DNA from: Turritopsis dohrnii
Taxonomy: Eukaryota > Cnidaria > Hydrozoa > Anthoathecata > Oceaniidae
DNA: 64,000 bases
NCBI GenBank assembly: GCA_027922465.2
Contig: BQMF02000161.1
Location: forward strand, 372,001 to 436,000
Direction: 5' to 3'
Shown: piece by piece, positions 24,213 to 44,130 of the stretch
How the letters are laid out: every line of letters starts with the position of its first letter
Position numbering within the stretch: position 1 is the first letter of the stretch
Program-made: the position numbers and the translations under genes
Notes under the pieces: generated by a model
Told to the model about the DNA's origin: nothing
The model's database searches: none
The model's input: the letters and a program-made list of their open reading frames with translations, nothing else

Positions 24213-24256
24213 GTGTCGGTAGCTTAGTGGTTAGAGCAATCGCCCGGCAACACGAC
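24213..24256 (+). mobile_element. tRNA-derived SINE head fragment
   Basis: GTCGGTAGCTTAGTGGTTAG followed by AGCAATCGCCCGGC looks like the 5' half of a tRNA with a recognisable polymerase III A box (TAGCTTAGTGG). No B box or 3' half is visible downstream, so this is a decayed SINE head or tRNA pseudogene, not a working tRNA. Confidence 0.5.
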
Positions 24257-25018
24257 TCGCTCAAAGACGATTTACTGCATGCTCGTAAGTTGACACATTT
24301 ATAAAAAAAGTACTGTAATAAACTATGAAATCAATAAATAACACATTTGCAAAAAAAGAATGTCGGAAACCATTGAAAAAAATGACCTTACTTGATAACT
24401 CCAATCAGCTCCTTAAGATCTTTTTCATACCGAAACACAAAAACGGGCGATTTACCGTTACCGGCAGCAGATGAAATACCGTAATCCCATCAATTTTTTT
24501 CTGTCCGTCATACCGGACAAAAAAGGCCCAATACCGTTATACCGTAAAAGAGAAAACCCACCCCTGAAACCTACACACTCACTTGAAAGGGCGTGAATAA
24601 AGCACAAAATCATATCTTGCTCAAGTCATCAAATCATGGTCTGTGTTCTGTATAATTTTCACTTAGCATAGCCACCAAAATTGTCACGTTACCTTAAATG
24701 TTTGAAAAGGGAAAACTGTGTGGCTATGATCAGACAAAAACTGTGCGAGGAAAGAAAGCTGATATGTTATTTTTGAACCAAACCCATTTTTTGTAGCGTT
24801 TTTACAATTTTTGTAAAGATCAGTCAAGTGTTTACTTTTCTAACACCAAACAAATTAATTAAACACTGAATGAACACTTAGTCTGTTTTTGTAGTATTCA
24901 GTGTGTTTATAAAGTCTTTTTCGATGTTTTCTCTTATTAGATGGGCTCTCCGGAAAGTCACGCCTCCTCAGGGCGCACAATATAAGTCTCCTGCAGATGT
25001 CGCTAGGAATGTTTCAAG

Positions 25019-32388
<7,370 letters not shown>

Positions 32389-33086
32389 AATTGATTTTCC
32401 GAGTTGTCGTAATTCGTAAGATTTCACGAAAAACCATTTGGTCACAAAGGTTCAAGATTTTTTAGTATTTTAATTTATACCAGACGGATAGTTTGTTGTT
32501 TTTTATGTCATCAAGAATAGCAAAGTTTAACTTCATTCATAATGTCAGAGACCTGATCATATGTTCTATGTGCAGTGCTTTTGGTTTTTCGTAGTCTAAA
32601 AGTTATCTTGTTTATGGGGAATTTTTCTAAAATTTCTGATGAACTTTTGAAGAATCTTTGTGTTGTTGTTTCACGTTCAAAAGAGTATCGAAGAATTCTT
32701 TAAATATTTTTTAGGTTTTTTTCTATTGCTTCTGTTCCCTGTGTTGTACACTATAACATTAGAGCTATAAACAGAGATACTTTCACTAAAATGCCACCTT
32801 TTTGTTTTTTCAACCCTGTCCCTAGCTCCTTAAAACTGTTGTCAGCTGGCAAACTAGACATTTAATCTGATGGGATAAGATTAGAAACAGCTCTTTGAAT
32901 GCATTTGAACGTTGAAGTTTTATAGTTGGTAAGGTTATGTTGTCTACCATTATGTCTACCATTAGGGTTGCTCTCATGGAACAAATGACAAAGGGTAAGA
33001 TTTTCGTACTGTTGTGTAAAGTATTATCATATCATATGTGTTACATTTCGGTAGACAATGTTTTCTTTTTTAGAATCTTTAAAAAG
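32389..33086. other. NMT 3' region and sulfatase 5' region
   Basis: No independent gene was seen. An open frame extends from 32937 into the sulfatase gene, but its first 50 codons are not protein-like. The start is placed at the signal peptide Met (33087). Confidence 0.5.
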
Positions 33087-35180
33087 ATGATTATCAGTAA
33101 ATTGACTTTGTTCTGTTTATCTAACCTACTATCGTTCGTTGTATCAAAACCAAACATTGTGTTACTTTACATAGAGCACATCGACGAAATAGCCAAAACA
33201 CTGAAATTGATTCAGCATGGTGATTTGTCAACCAGTCAACTACCTAATATTTACAAACTTTTTAATGGAAGCATTGTTTATGAGAATATGTATAGTGAGC
33301 TTTCTACAGCATCAAACTTTGCATCTATGATTACTGGCAAAGAAGCTATAGATACCGGTATAATTCGGGGGAAATTAATGCCATTTGATAATTTCCCTAG
33401 TTTAGCAAGCTCTGGTGGTCTCAAACTGGAGGAAGTGACTGTTGCAGAGCTTCTAAAGGATTGTGGTTATACAACAGCATTTGTTGGTTATTGGAAGCTT
33501 GGTTTTGGCAACACAGGAGACAGGTATCCCACAAAGCATGGTTTTCATACATGGATGGGTGTTGGTCATCCACACAGTGATTGGTGCCACCGAATTAATG
33601 TATCCGGTTCATCACAAAGCCATTGGATTCACCCTTATACAAACCTCCTGTACAAAACATCATTTTTTTGGACCCTGGTTTTGATCTTACTAATTACATT
33701 GGTTTGGTTTAAGTTCATAGAATGGCAGTTATTCTTCAACTTAATGATATACACTATCTGTACATCATTAGCCTTTTACACCTTGCTTCATATGTTCATG
33801 ATACAACGGTCAGCATCATGTGTTCTATTTTATCACGACAGTATTTATCAGCAGCCTTATGAAGTTGATAATTTGACACTTCATTTTACGCAGTATTCAA
33901 CAGTGTTCATTGATTCACTAGCCAATAGTTCACCTTTTTTTTTGGTGTTTAATTACATGAAGATGTCCAGCCCTCCATTTCATTCAAATTTCTTCCGAAC
34001 AAAGTCTTTGGACAGCTGGCACAGTGCTTTGCTGGAATTAGATTGGAGTATTGGCGAAATTGTTCGAACGTTAAAAGAAAATGATATTTATAGTAATACA
34101 TATATATTAGTTACTGGTGGAAATTCATGTGCAGCTACTATGCTTCCACCTAATTTGGTAAAGGTCTATCAACGAAACGGGAAAAACAATTTCAATTCTG
34201 TGGAAGGTAATATTTTTATCCAGCTTAAGGAAATTCTAAGTTTTTATTATTAACTTACTGCGTTTTGTTACTGCTTCAACTGCTATCCAATGATGAAGGA
34301 AATGACTTTTTCAACTAAACAGTGGTCTTCACCATCATCACTGTTTATTTTTAGTATCTGAAAATTTGATTTGGAACCGTTGTTTGAAGTCGTTATTTTT
34401 TATCAAGGACATTGGTAACATGAAGCATTCAACAGTTCAAGATGTTGTTTTTGTTACTGATGTTTTCAATACGATGTTGGAGATGGGCCTCTGTATTCCC
34501 GCAGATACATTGACCTTATTAGACTTACACATGGAAAATATGTGCCAACCAACAAAGGAGATCGATTTTTCATCAAAATTTGGAACACAACAATTTCTGA
34601 CAAGTGAGGTTGCAGATTCAAATAATGTAACTGAATCCTTAAGATATTTGACAGTGGAGAAGACTTATTTCAAAAATAGGCTGATTTATCACTACTTTAA
34701 TGTGGAGAAGATTATAGTTATAACTTATAAGGGCAGATATCAATTGGTGCGCTTCTCCATGGATGGTTAGTAATGCATTTTCATGTTTTGTATAAACAAA
34801 AATGTTAAACATGGCTAAACTGTTGCCATGGTCATAGTTTGTAAAAGTGAAACATATTCTAACTTTATTCAATTTTTCAAGGATTCTCATCATTTACTTT
34901 TTCAGAATCAGGTTATCCTGTGGAGCTGCGATTTCCATGGGTTGTTGATTTGAGTCACAGAAAGAGAACTGATTTGATGGAACTTGAGCAAGTGTACCAG
35001 GAGATTATGGAAACAATGAGCATGTATATAGCTGATAGACAGCGCCGTAAAAACATGTGGTCTTCCCAATTTGAAATGCCAATTTATCCTTGGCTATTAC
35101 CTTGTGCTAACATCCCCTATTGTGAAACAGAACATTTTTTGGAATTTACTGATTTCCAAATCATACCAGATGATCAATGA
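33087..35180 (+). CDS. Steryl-sulfatase/arylsulfatase-family pseudoenzyme
   Basis: Three exons (33087-34206, 34355-34765, 34906-35180) join in frame to about 601 residues, against 583 in human STS. A signal peptide (MIISKLTLFCLSNLLSFVVS) precedes the sulfatase start KPNIVLLY. Family blocks are clear: SSGGLKLEEVTVAELLKDCG, YTTAFVGYWKLG, two adjacent membrane helices (LLYKTSFFWTLVLILL and the following segment) as in STS, the YDNLT-like YEVDNLTLHF, and ELDWSIGEIVRTL. The catalytic residues are not retained. The formylglycine motif CxPxR is STASN (residues 73-77), the metal-binding DD is EH (30-31), GKWHLG is GYWKLG (134-139), and the TSDQGAH block is TGGNSC. No stop or frameshift is present, so a non-enzymatic membrane/ER protein is likely. 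The natural role is unknown. Confidence 0.82.
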
Positions 35181-36029
35181 ATGAACTCTGTAGATGCTTG
35201 AAATGTATTCAAAGAATAGGAATGGTTGCATCAACGCCTCATCTTTCTCATCAACTCATCTCATCTTTCCTACATTTTTTAGAGGAGCCAGTAATGAAAA
35301 TTTATGGCTTGTGATTGTTCTCTTTATTATTGCCCCAATGTTCAATTACTTTCTAATGTTGATCGTTCATTGTTTGCTATTATCACATCTGTCTGAAATT
35401 CCTCTTAAGGCTACTCTTAATTACTCCGAAACATTCTACTCTTTATATATAATTGTTTTTTGTCAAAAAAGTGTAGTCTTAATGACTCCAGTGAAACATT
35501 CAGTTAAAACAGAAAGATATTTCATATCAGAGGTTATTCATATTAATGGGACTTGAAAAACGTTTTTGTAACTGTGATCACTCTTAAAACCTTCATGATA
35601 AATTGAAGGAGAATTTCTAAAAACTTTTTAACTGTTGTACATGTTCTAAACATATATTGTTGCTCGAAAATTACATTTGGACAGGATGAGAAGGTAATTA
35701 TTTAATTCCATTCTTTTTGTCCTCTTAATTTTTCCTAATTACTCACCAATTGTCTATTTTTTTAATTTATATTGTTGCATTTTGTCATCATTGGCTTATA
35801 TAGTAAAAATGATTTTCAAAATTGCTTTATCATAATAGTGAAATGATGGAATTCGTCAATTAGCATGAAGAATTATAATGTCTCAGTTTTTTACGTAATT
35901 CCAATTAAATAAGAAAAAAAATTTGTCAACATTGTGTGTTGAAACAGAAAAAAAGTTTTCGTATATGTATATAAAATGAAAATGATTTGTTGTAAAGTTG
36001 GTAAGCAAGACTCTATTTTACTTTTTTTC
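35181..36029. other. Intergenic: sulfatase 3' region to integrin start
   Basis: An open frame at 35194-35556 is AT-rich, has no conserved motif and lies directly after the sulfatase stop. It is probably 3' UTR. Nothing else was recognised. Confidence 0.5.
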
Positions 36030-39000
36030 ATGATTTTGTTGCGATTCCATATCATCCCTACTAAACTTAAAACTATTGTTGACTTTGTTGTTTGTTCAGC
36101 TCCGTTGGTTTATATCCTCTTGATCAATGTATTTGAAGTTAACACTCAAGGTTAGTTTATCACTCCCTTTATACGAAGCATTAAGATCTTCTGATAGTAT
36201 TTTAACCACACTTTTTTAACTTTTTTATTTTTATTGTGTATAGACAATCCATGTATAGGAGCTGACAACTGTCAACAATGCATCCAAGCTGGTAGCGAAT
36301 GTCATTGGTGTTTAGAGACTGTAAATATGATTCTCAATGTCACGTCGTGTTTATTGTTGCCTGACATTTATTTCATATGATTTATTTGTTTATGTATTAA
36401 CTATCACTTTGGCATTGAATTTTGATAATACTCTAGGGTTTGTTTCGATTGAGATTCCTGTTATAAGATGTCTGACTTTTTATCAATATTGTTGTTTTTT
36501 AATGGTTTTTAAGATAAACTTCCTGTTCTTATTTGTATAGAACTACACCCTTGGTCTTGCTAATGCTGGAAGACCAAGGTGCAATTATCTGGATGTCCTT
36601 GAAAAGGAATGTAAAAATACCACTGCTGATCTGAAGACTGCTCCTCCGGTTAGTCCATTTGTTTTTTCATTACTTCCTGGTCAAGAGATAATTGTCACTG
36701 CGTAATTAAACATCTTAATAAAATATATTTTCTGTGTTCATCAAATTGTTCACTAATTATATCTTCCATAATGGTTTGATCTAGGTTGTGACTAAAAATG
36801 AGAATTTAGGAGATAAAGTCTTAGTTTCACCACAAGAGGTCCGATTGAAATTACGACCTGGTATGTACACAGTGCATCTGCTCTTCCATTATTTCTTCAT
36901 CGTTGATGTTTATCCAGGATAAAATTTTGAGCTGTTATCAATGAATGTTGTAATAGTAAATAATGTTGCATTAGAAAATAATGTCACACCATGGTTTCAA
37001 TATTTGTCTTTTACGTTCTCCATTCTTCGGCTTAATTATTATTATTAATTTCTAAGTCAATGTTACTTTTTACATATATTGAAACCACGATGCGGCTTAT
37101 TTCCACATATGACATTGTTTTCTATTACAGTGTCTGTTGTGTAAGGTGTTTGAAGCCACTCTGCATTCACACTGCAGTTGAGGGCTAAGCTAGGTGTCTT
37201 TGGTAAGACTTAACCAGTGGTGGAAGTCCATCAAGGACAAGAAGACGAGATGAGTAATCCACTACTAACTTACTGTTCACTACGTCGGTATATCCTTAGG
37301 ACAACCTTCAACTTTCACCGTCAGCATTCAGCCAGCAGAAAATTTCCCAGTGGACATTTATTACTTGATGGATGTATCATTTTCAATGAGAGATGATTTG
37401 AAAAACCTTCAAACGCTTGGTCAAAAGATTGGTGTGTGTTTTGTCTCCAATGTATTTTGAGAAAAATTTGAATTTCGTTGTTATAAGTTGATAATTGATC
37501 ATTTTAGCTAATGAAATCCAAACAATAACATCCAAATTTCGGTTTGCATTTGGTTCCTTTGTTGATAAGTTAATCGAACCATACATACAGCCACACTATG
37601 CTGACCCGTGAGTATTGATTGCAATTTTTTCAGCTGAGTACCCTGTCCTTGGCTTAATGAAAGACTTGACTTGCAAAGCCTACACTCAGTAAATAGTGTG
37701 ACATACAAACAGTTTGACTATTAAAACATTTTATATAAACATTTTTGAACAGATATTTTCCCAGAAAAAGGTTATTGAAACTCTGGTATATCAAGCAAAA
37801 GTAAATTTATGATTTGAAACAAATGCTGTTGAGTGTTTACATTTTCTATTGGTAGAATTGATGTTTCAGGGGCCTTCTTTTGAGTGATTACTATATAAGT
37901 ATTCGTTAAATAATCTGGCTTTGTCAATCAGCCAGACTAGTATTCGCCAGTTTCAATTTAATTTTTTTTTCAGGATTTTCCCGTGTTCTAACCGTTTCTT
38001 TCAACAAGAAAAAAATTGCCGACCAGTATTCAGCTATATTCATGCTTTTAACTTCAGTGATAACGCAACAGCTTTTGAGGTATCGCATCATTATGTATCC
38101 GAAACAGGTTGATGGTTTAGTCAGCAAGAAGTTTGTCAGAGTTCTTTCTTGATGTGCATAATTTATATTTTTATCATTTTGAACTTTGTGACAGGTAGCT
38201 GTGGCCGCACAAAACATTTCAGGGGATGTTGATGTTCCTGAGGGAGGTTTCGACGGTTTAATGCAAGCTGCTGTCTGCGAACAGGTCAGGTGACACACTT
38301 TTATCATACAGGCCTGAGGCCAAAGTATCAAATTGTTTGTTGAAAAAAATGTCGTTCTGTTGTTTTTAAAGGTTTTAAACTGGCAAGAAAAACGAACCGC
38401 TCGAAGGATTATTATTTTGGTTACTGATGCATTCCCAAAGATAGCTGGTGATGCAAAGGTAACATTTACTACCAAAATGACATCATATGATATTCTTTTA
38501 TCAGTGATCATCATCTTCCCTGGTTGAATACGTGTTTTTCATGTCTGCGTCATGACAAATCTGGATGATTTTTATCTTTATGCTCATTCTGATTGCCTTT
38601 ACTCTTAAGTTTTATTCACTACTTCATTTTGTTGGACCATCACTCCCTCACTTCATCTTGTTGGACCATCACTACTATCACTTCACCTTTTTGTACTTAG
38701 GTAGGTGGCATTCTGCAACCCAACGACGGCAAATGCCACATGGACAGATCTGCAGATGGAACGGAGTTACATTACACTGCATCTAACATCATGGTAATGC
38801 TGACGTAAACACTTCGCTTTGAAAGAAAAACAAACAATAGAGTGACGTTTATTTTAATGTACTGATTTCAGGACTATCCCTCCATCCATCATCTAAAGCA
38901 AGCCATGTTAGAAAATGAAATTGTACCTATTCTCGCTGTGACTGAAAAGGTTCTGCCAATGTACACGGTAAGTGTGACCATGTCAGTTACTTTGCTGGTT

Positions 39001-42000
39001 AAAAAGTTTGTTGACAGTGTGTAAAATGTGTTTGCGTGGTCATCTGTAGAGAATCCAAAGAGAATGGCAAGATCTTGGTGCCGCTATCGGTGTACTTGAA
39101 GCTGATTCTTCGAATATTGTTGAGCTGATAAAAGAAAATTATCAAGTAGACAAACTATGTTTTTTCTAGCGTGAAAATGAGGTTTAGGATGAAGAAGTAA
39201 CGAAATTTTGACGTTCTTTAGAAAATCTCCTCCACCGTCCGACTGACTAACGAAAACGTCGAGAACATTAAGGTCGACTATCAAGTGACGGGATGTCGGA
39301 ATGTGGTGCCGTCCAAACCCAACGAATGTGCAAACGTCTTGAAATCAGAAAAAGTAGATTTCAATGTGACTGTCACTGCTTTGAGGTGCCCAACAGATCC
39401 AAGCAAAGCTGTAAACAGGTGTGCATGTTGTTCTCGCCTTTCCATTAACCCTTCCAAAGTCCCTTACATAATTGGCAAATTTGATGATAAATCACTGCGA
39501 AGGAGTGCATTTCTATAGAAATATACAGTGGAATCTCTCTATCTCGAACTCGCAAGGGACCGAAAAATTTGTTCGAGATAGAGAATGTTCGAGATAAAGA
39601 AAGTTAGCTCTTCAAGTTAACTGTTCAAGGGACCGTGATTTTTGTTCGAGATAGGGAGATATTCGAGATAGAGAGATTCCACTGTACATACCATTTCAAT
39701 AAGAATACTCTTCATCGCAGTGAGTTTTTGTCGATTTGGGTTCTCCTGCTTTCCCAATGTTTTGAAGTCGAAACAAATGTAATTGTTTTCAAATTTTCCA
39801 CATTTCTTTAAATCCAGTTTCCCCGTTCGGATTCCCGGATTTGGTGAAGTAAAAGTCAATGTTGAGTTGATTTGTGATTGCTCCTGTCAACAAGAGCCTA
39901 ATAGCCCGCATTGTAACAATGCCGGCACTTTGGAATGTGGAATTTGTAAATGCAATGCGAACCGATACGGCTCTCAATGTCAATGCGACAGTGGTGACGT
40001 GAAGGATGACAAAACCTGCATCGCTCCTGACAACTCAACCTGCAGCAATTCCGGTCTTTGTGTTTGTGAAAAATGCGAATGTTTTAAACCGAGTGTAAGG
40101 CATTTCTATCCGTGATTAGTTGAATTTGTTGTTGCCATGGTTTCATCTAAATACTGTTTGTTTATTGGACAATCGTTTTGTTTAGATTACAGAACATAAG
40201 ATTACTGGACGATTTTGTGAATGCAAGAATTATGACTGCCCTCGTTTTAAAGGGGAAATTTGTGGGGGAGGTAGGTTGTCCTATTTTCATATTCTCAACG
40301 ATTGATGCTTCTTTCCATCGGCTGTTTTCATATGATGTTGTATGACTTGGAAGCATAGTAAGAAATATTTGCATGGGACTTTTAGATCGCGGTGAATGCA
40401 AGTGCGGAAAGTGTGAATGTGAGAATTTGTACACGGGAGCCGATTGCAGCCTTCCAAACTGTGAAGAAATTATAAAAGCCAAGTGCACTCAAGACGGTGT
40501 ATGTTCTTCATCTCAGTGGGCAAAATCGTCAAAAAGTCACTGCGTTAAAGAGCATTTTTTATCGAAATAGTGTGTATATTTTTATAGAAATGCACTCCTT
40601 CGCAGTGATTTTTCAGCAAGTTTGCCAACTGGGATAGTTTTTTTATTGCAAAAACAGGACCCCAAACCCATTGAAAAAATAAAATCCATGTCGATAGTGG
40701 CATCTTTAGGAATAATGGTGCTTTGTAAAATATATGAAGTTATTTCACTCAATTCCTACAGTTACTCTAAATTTCTAAGTTTTTTCTTTATGTTGAATAT
40801 CCAACCAGATTTTTTTTTTCAGAAAATCTGCAGCAACAATGGTGATTGTGTTTGTATATCAGAAGGTTGCAAGTGTAAACAAGGCTATAGTGGAGAATTT
40901 TGTGAAGAATGCAAAGTAAGCAATTTTTTATGCCCTGGCTACATTGCTTGTAAAGATTCAAATTTTTTAAATGGTTCTTGTTTTGTTTATAGACGAAGGA
41001 ATGTCTTTGTCCACAGCTAGGCGACTGTGTCCTCTGTCAGGTCTTTGAAAAGGAGGGAATCAATTGTACAGGATGCGATCAGTATAACTATGTACGTTTA
41101 CAAGATAATGTCACTAGATCGTGTTCTGCTTTTTTCAATGATTCGTGCCTGGTGTATTTTGATGTCACCAACGATTTGTCTGCTAATGGGACGATTTTCG
41201 TACTCGACACACCAGGTTAGTATAGTTTATCCGCATTAGATCCATCAAACCTCCATACATCCATCAAACATCCATACATCCATCAAACCTCCATACATCT
41301 ATCAAACCTCCATACATCCTATCAAACGTCCATAGACCTTTCAAAGTATTTGCACACACAATATTCCATCCATTATTCTCTAGACAAATACCAAATAGAG
41401 AAGGTATTCTTAAAATTTGTTGATCTATTTTCTATTTCACCATTTTCATCTGTTTTACTAGTTTGTACTGCTGTGACAACCAGTGATGATCCCGATTTGT
41501 TAGCTATAATTCTCGGAATAATTGCCGGTATATTGCTGCTGGGACTTTTGCTATTACTTCTATGGAAACTTATAACAATGATCCACGTAAGTTTTAAATA
41601 TCTGTTCGGAAAAATCACGTTTATATAAAGAAAACGTTTGAACAATGGAATTTCTTTTGCAGGATCGTCGCGATTTTGAAAAGTTCAAAGAGTCACAAAA
41701 AGAAAGTCAATGGGAGAAAGTATGTAACGCCATCTTGAAAAGTCACCTTAAGAATCTAGTAATCCCGAGAAGGTTATGATGACGTCGCCACAGCTCTGTA
41801 TCACATTTATATACATAACCCTCTTGAAGGGCGGGAAAACATTCTCATGCGCCCTTGTTTTACGCCTTATCTAACTGCTACCATGCATTGCTCTATGGTT
41901 GTTGGATAACATGAAAATTATAATTTAATTATTTTGATCTTTTATCAGGATGGCAACCCTATTTATCAACAGCCTAACCAACAGTTCGTTAACCCGACCT

Positions 42001-42011
42001 TTGCTGGGTAA
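36030..42011 (+). CDS. Integrin beta subunit
   Basis: Twenty-one exons: 36030-36150, 36244-36320, 36541-36648, 36785-36860, 37300-37431, 37508-37607, 37974-38079, 38195-38284, 38372-38458, 38701-38793, 38872-38967, 39050-39145, 39222-39418, 39818-40094, 40186-40270, 40386-40498, 40823-40915, 40993-41215, 41462-41586, 41663-41719, 41949-42011. They join in frame to about 804 residues. Order: hydrophobic leader, PSI domain (CIGADNCQQCIQAGSECHWC), beta-I domain with MIDAS DVSFS (152-156) and adjacent DD (159-160), four cysteine-rich I-EGF modules, tail domain, membrane helix (about 736-758), and cytoplasmic HDRRDFEKF. The tail holds a proximal NPIY and a distal NPTF, where most animal chains have NPxY. 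It pairs with an alpha chain at the cell surface and links matrix to talin and kindlin. The start at 36030 gives a leader read through from the exon. An alternative acceptor at 36099 would need an upstream exon. Confidence 0.95.
39472..39740 (-). mobile_element. MITE family A, copy 5, interrupted by a second MITE
   Basis: The left half (TTGGCAAATTT, TCACTGCGAAGGAGTGCATT) and right half (ATTTCAATAAGAATACTCTT, CATCGCAGTGAG) are split by the 159-bp element 39526-39684. It lies in integrin intron 13. Confidence 0.85.
39526..39684. mobile_element. Nested TA-flanked MITE (Tc1/mariner-pogo type)
   Basis: The termini CAGTGGAATCTCTCTATCTC and the complementary GAGATAGAGAGATTCCACTG are a 24-bp-class perfect TIR. 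TA flanks both ends, the standard target duplication of Tc1/mariner and pogo elements. The CAGTGGAA start is typical of pogo/Tigger-type elements. Internal GTTCGAGATA units repeat. It inserted into MITE family A copy 5, so it is the younger event. Confidence 0.9.
40512..40633 (+). mobile_element. MITE family A, copy 6 (reference copy)
   Basis: A nearly full copy of about 122 bp. The left end CTCAGTGGGCAAAATCGTCA is followed by CACTGCG, AGAGCATTTTTTATCG and a central TATTTTTATAGAAATGCACT. The right end is CTTCGCAGTGATTTTT with GTTTGCCAACTGGG. AT flanks both ends. It lies in integrin intron 16, 13 bp after the donor site. Confidence 0.9.
41241..41336. repeat. Minisatellite, ~20-bp unit x5
   Basis: Units of CCATCAAACCTCCATACAT, the last with a few changes, in integrin intron 18. 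Confidence 0.9.
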
Positions 42012-42798
42012 TATGGCTGATTTCCGAACCTCCGTCGAGAAGATCTTACCACCATCGCAGTGAATATTTCGTTTGGACAAACAAAGTGTTTGAACGGTTT
42101 GAACAGTTTGAACATCGGCCAGTAATCCCGAATTTAACGCTAGATATTTATTCGGGTTTTTTTGTAAATCTTTTTCCCTTGTTTATCTTTAACGGTGTTG
42201 ACGAAATGTTTGATGACGCGATTTAACGAAACGCTCGATTTAGCGTCCCTTTCGAAAAAAACACCCACCTACTTTTTATGCTGAGAAACCACCATTCTGA
42301 GAAGTAGAAGTACAAGTATATTAACGTTTGTATTTTTATATATTCGTAAAACTAACTTAAAGTTTTCTGCTTTTTCTGTAGATATAATAAATTCTATTAT
42401 AACTAAATAAAGAAATCAATTCTTCTATTTGGGGCGTTGAAACTTATCACATTCCAGTCAGTAGTCATGATTGCATTTTTAGTCAAAAACCTTACAAACC
42501 TAACAAACGATGGCGAAATTAGTTCGAGTCAAGGGTGCAGTGTCCGTCTGTGCCAATTCCGCCCTAGTGACCGGTTACTTTTTGGGATGATGCAACAACC
42601 CCACAATTCCTCGAACCCAGTTATATCCAACGGACAAGGACCCTGGGTTCTCGAGTTTTTTCTATTAGTTCTAAATGAAAGTTTCCCAGTTAACTGCCAT
42701 TTCGTCCGGTGAGAAGGAATCCAAGGTAGTTTTAATACGGTCTTTGCTTTTGCTGCTACCGTCAATGATGGCCATGTGAAAAAATTCTGCAAATGGGT
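42012..42798. other. Integrin 3' region and unassigned sequence
   Basis: 3' UTR to about 42420, then no recognised gene. The segment 42525-42720 contains GTTCGAGTCAAGGGTGC-like sequence that may be the 3' UTR of the adjacent LINE fragment. Confidence 0.45.
42407..42412 (+). terminator. Candidate integrin polyadenylation signal
   Basis: AATAAA about 396 nt after the integrin stop, with no nearer canonical signal noticed. Confidence 0.45.
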
Positions 42799-43214
42799 CA
42801 TCATCATCATCATCATCATCATCATTAACATTTTCGTATAATAAATGCATTATGTAGTAACGGGCGTGAGGTTAGAATGGGCGTTTGCAACTCGCGACTA
42901 CGCGCGCAATGTACTAATTGGTGTTTAATAATCTCATTGGACACCACTGTTCCATGAGATTATTCCACGCCAACCTGTCCATTGCCAACTGAGCAGCATC
43001 CTCCCATTCCAATCTCATTCCTCTTATCATATCTTGCATCATTGAAATGCATGTGGATTTCTGCCTTCCTCTCGGCTTTTTCGTTGGCCTCAAGGAATGC
43101 CGAAGAGCGATCTTAGCTGGGACATCATCTTGCAAACGGAAAAGATGACCAAGCCAGCTTAGTTCTCTCCTCATTATTACTTGAGACCAGGGAATTTGCC
43201 TTGTTATGGCATAA
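42799..43214 (-). mobile_element. 5'-truncated LINE 3' end
   Basis: On the minus strand, frame 43174-42914 plus upstream sequence encodes the C-terminal end of a LINE endonuclease/RT ORF: WLGHLFRLQDDVPAKIALR, RPTKKPRGRQKSTCISM and LAMDRLAWNNLMEQW. The 3' side ends in a (GAT)n tract (42799-42826 on the plus strand as ATC), the expected simple-repeat tail. It belongs to a different family from the LINE at 16.1 kb. Confidence 0.85.
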
Positions 43215-44130
43215 ACATCTTCGTTTGGGTGAACTGGGCTTTAATTTGAGTGCATCGGCCCTAAAACAAAATTTTTACTACGAAATTTCCCGCCATTTTG
43301 CTAATAAACATTTTAAGTTTCGTTTTTACCATGGTAAGTTGTGCCAGACCAAGTAATACACTGTTATTTAGATAACATCTGTTTTTAAGAAATTAAGACG
43401 TTTCGTTTACTTCTGTTATTTGTTTTTTAATAAAGTGTTTTGTAAGAGCTTCATCGAGAGTCCATTTTAATGATTATATAAGCAATAAATATACACATAT
43501 GACATCCAAAAACTGGAACTAGCACAATATGGTCAAAAACTATTCTCGCCTGTGTAGTGTTGTTATTGTATTCGTAGATGATTAGTTTCAATGGTAACTG
43601 GCTAAGAAATACTCTTCAATAAACTAAAATTTAGTAACTATATGTGACCCTAAATTGTTGACCTAAAGCTAAGTCAGAGAGTTGTGTTTGTTTGAAGATT
43701 GAAAATGTCTCTCTCTTTCACACACCACTTCTTCCTGACATGTCACATGCAGTATACAATTATAAATACATTTGCAATTTTTGAAAAATTTGTAGTTATA
43801 TATATAAATGCGCAAGTTTTCAAAAAAAAATATTTTTCAGATGTTTTAAGACTGGTGTTCACTGAAGGTATTTTTGACCTATCACGTAATACGGTCGCAA
43901 AATAATTTCGTGATGGTTTGGTGAACACAAAAACTGAGCTATTTCTTATGTCTCACAAAAAAATGACCTATTTTGAAAAATTTTCATTCCATATCATTGA
44001 ATCCATTGTTTTATGTAGTTTTTGAAAAATATCACTTTTTTTTACTGGTGTGTGTTAAGTGAAGTTTTTCGAAAAAATGGGTAGAAATAAATAAATTGTA
44101 TCTTTAAGAAGTGAAACATTGGAGGTGATA
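43215..44130. other. Gene-free stretch
   Basis: No conserved frame or repeat was recognised. AT-rich. Confidence 0.5.

Larger units (their letters stand above)
22719..25018. other. Intergenic stretch upstream of NMT with repeat debris
   Basis: No conserved gene was recognised. Repetitive tracts include 23215-23310 (diverged units of GTCGGGGAAAATTT), 23996-24050 (units of GACGAAAATTTGTACC), a tRNA-like fragment at 24213-24256, and palindromic ACCGGACA/TGTCCG sequence near 24500-24545. Confidence 0.5.

Noticed and set aside
24213..24290. Functional tRNA gene
   Set aside because: Only the A-box half is present; no B box, T arm or acceptor stem closure could be drawn.
32937..33086. Upstream extension of the sulfatase frame
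   Set aside because: The first 50 codons contain no family similarity, and a good signal peptide begins at 33087.
35194..35556. 120-codon frame after the sulfatase stop, with hydrophobic stretches
   Set aside because: AT-rich composition gives spurious hydrophobic runs; no homology and no splice sites. Treated as 3' UTR.
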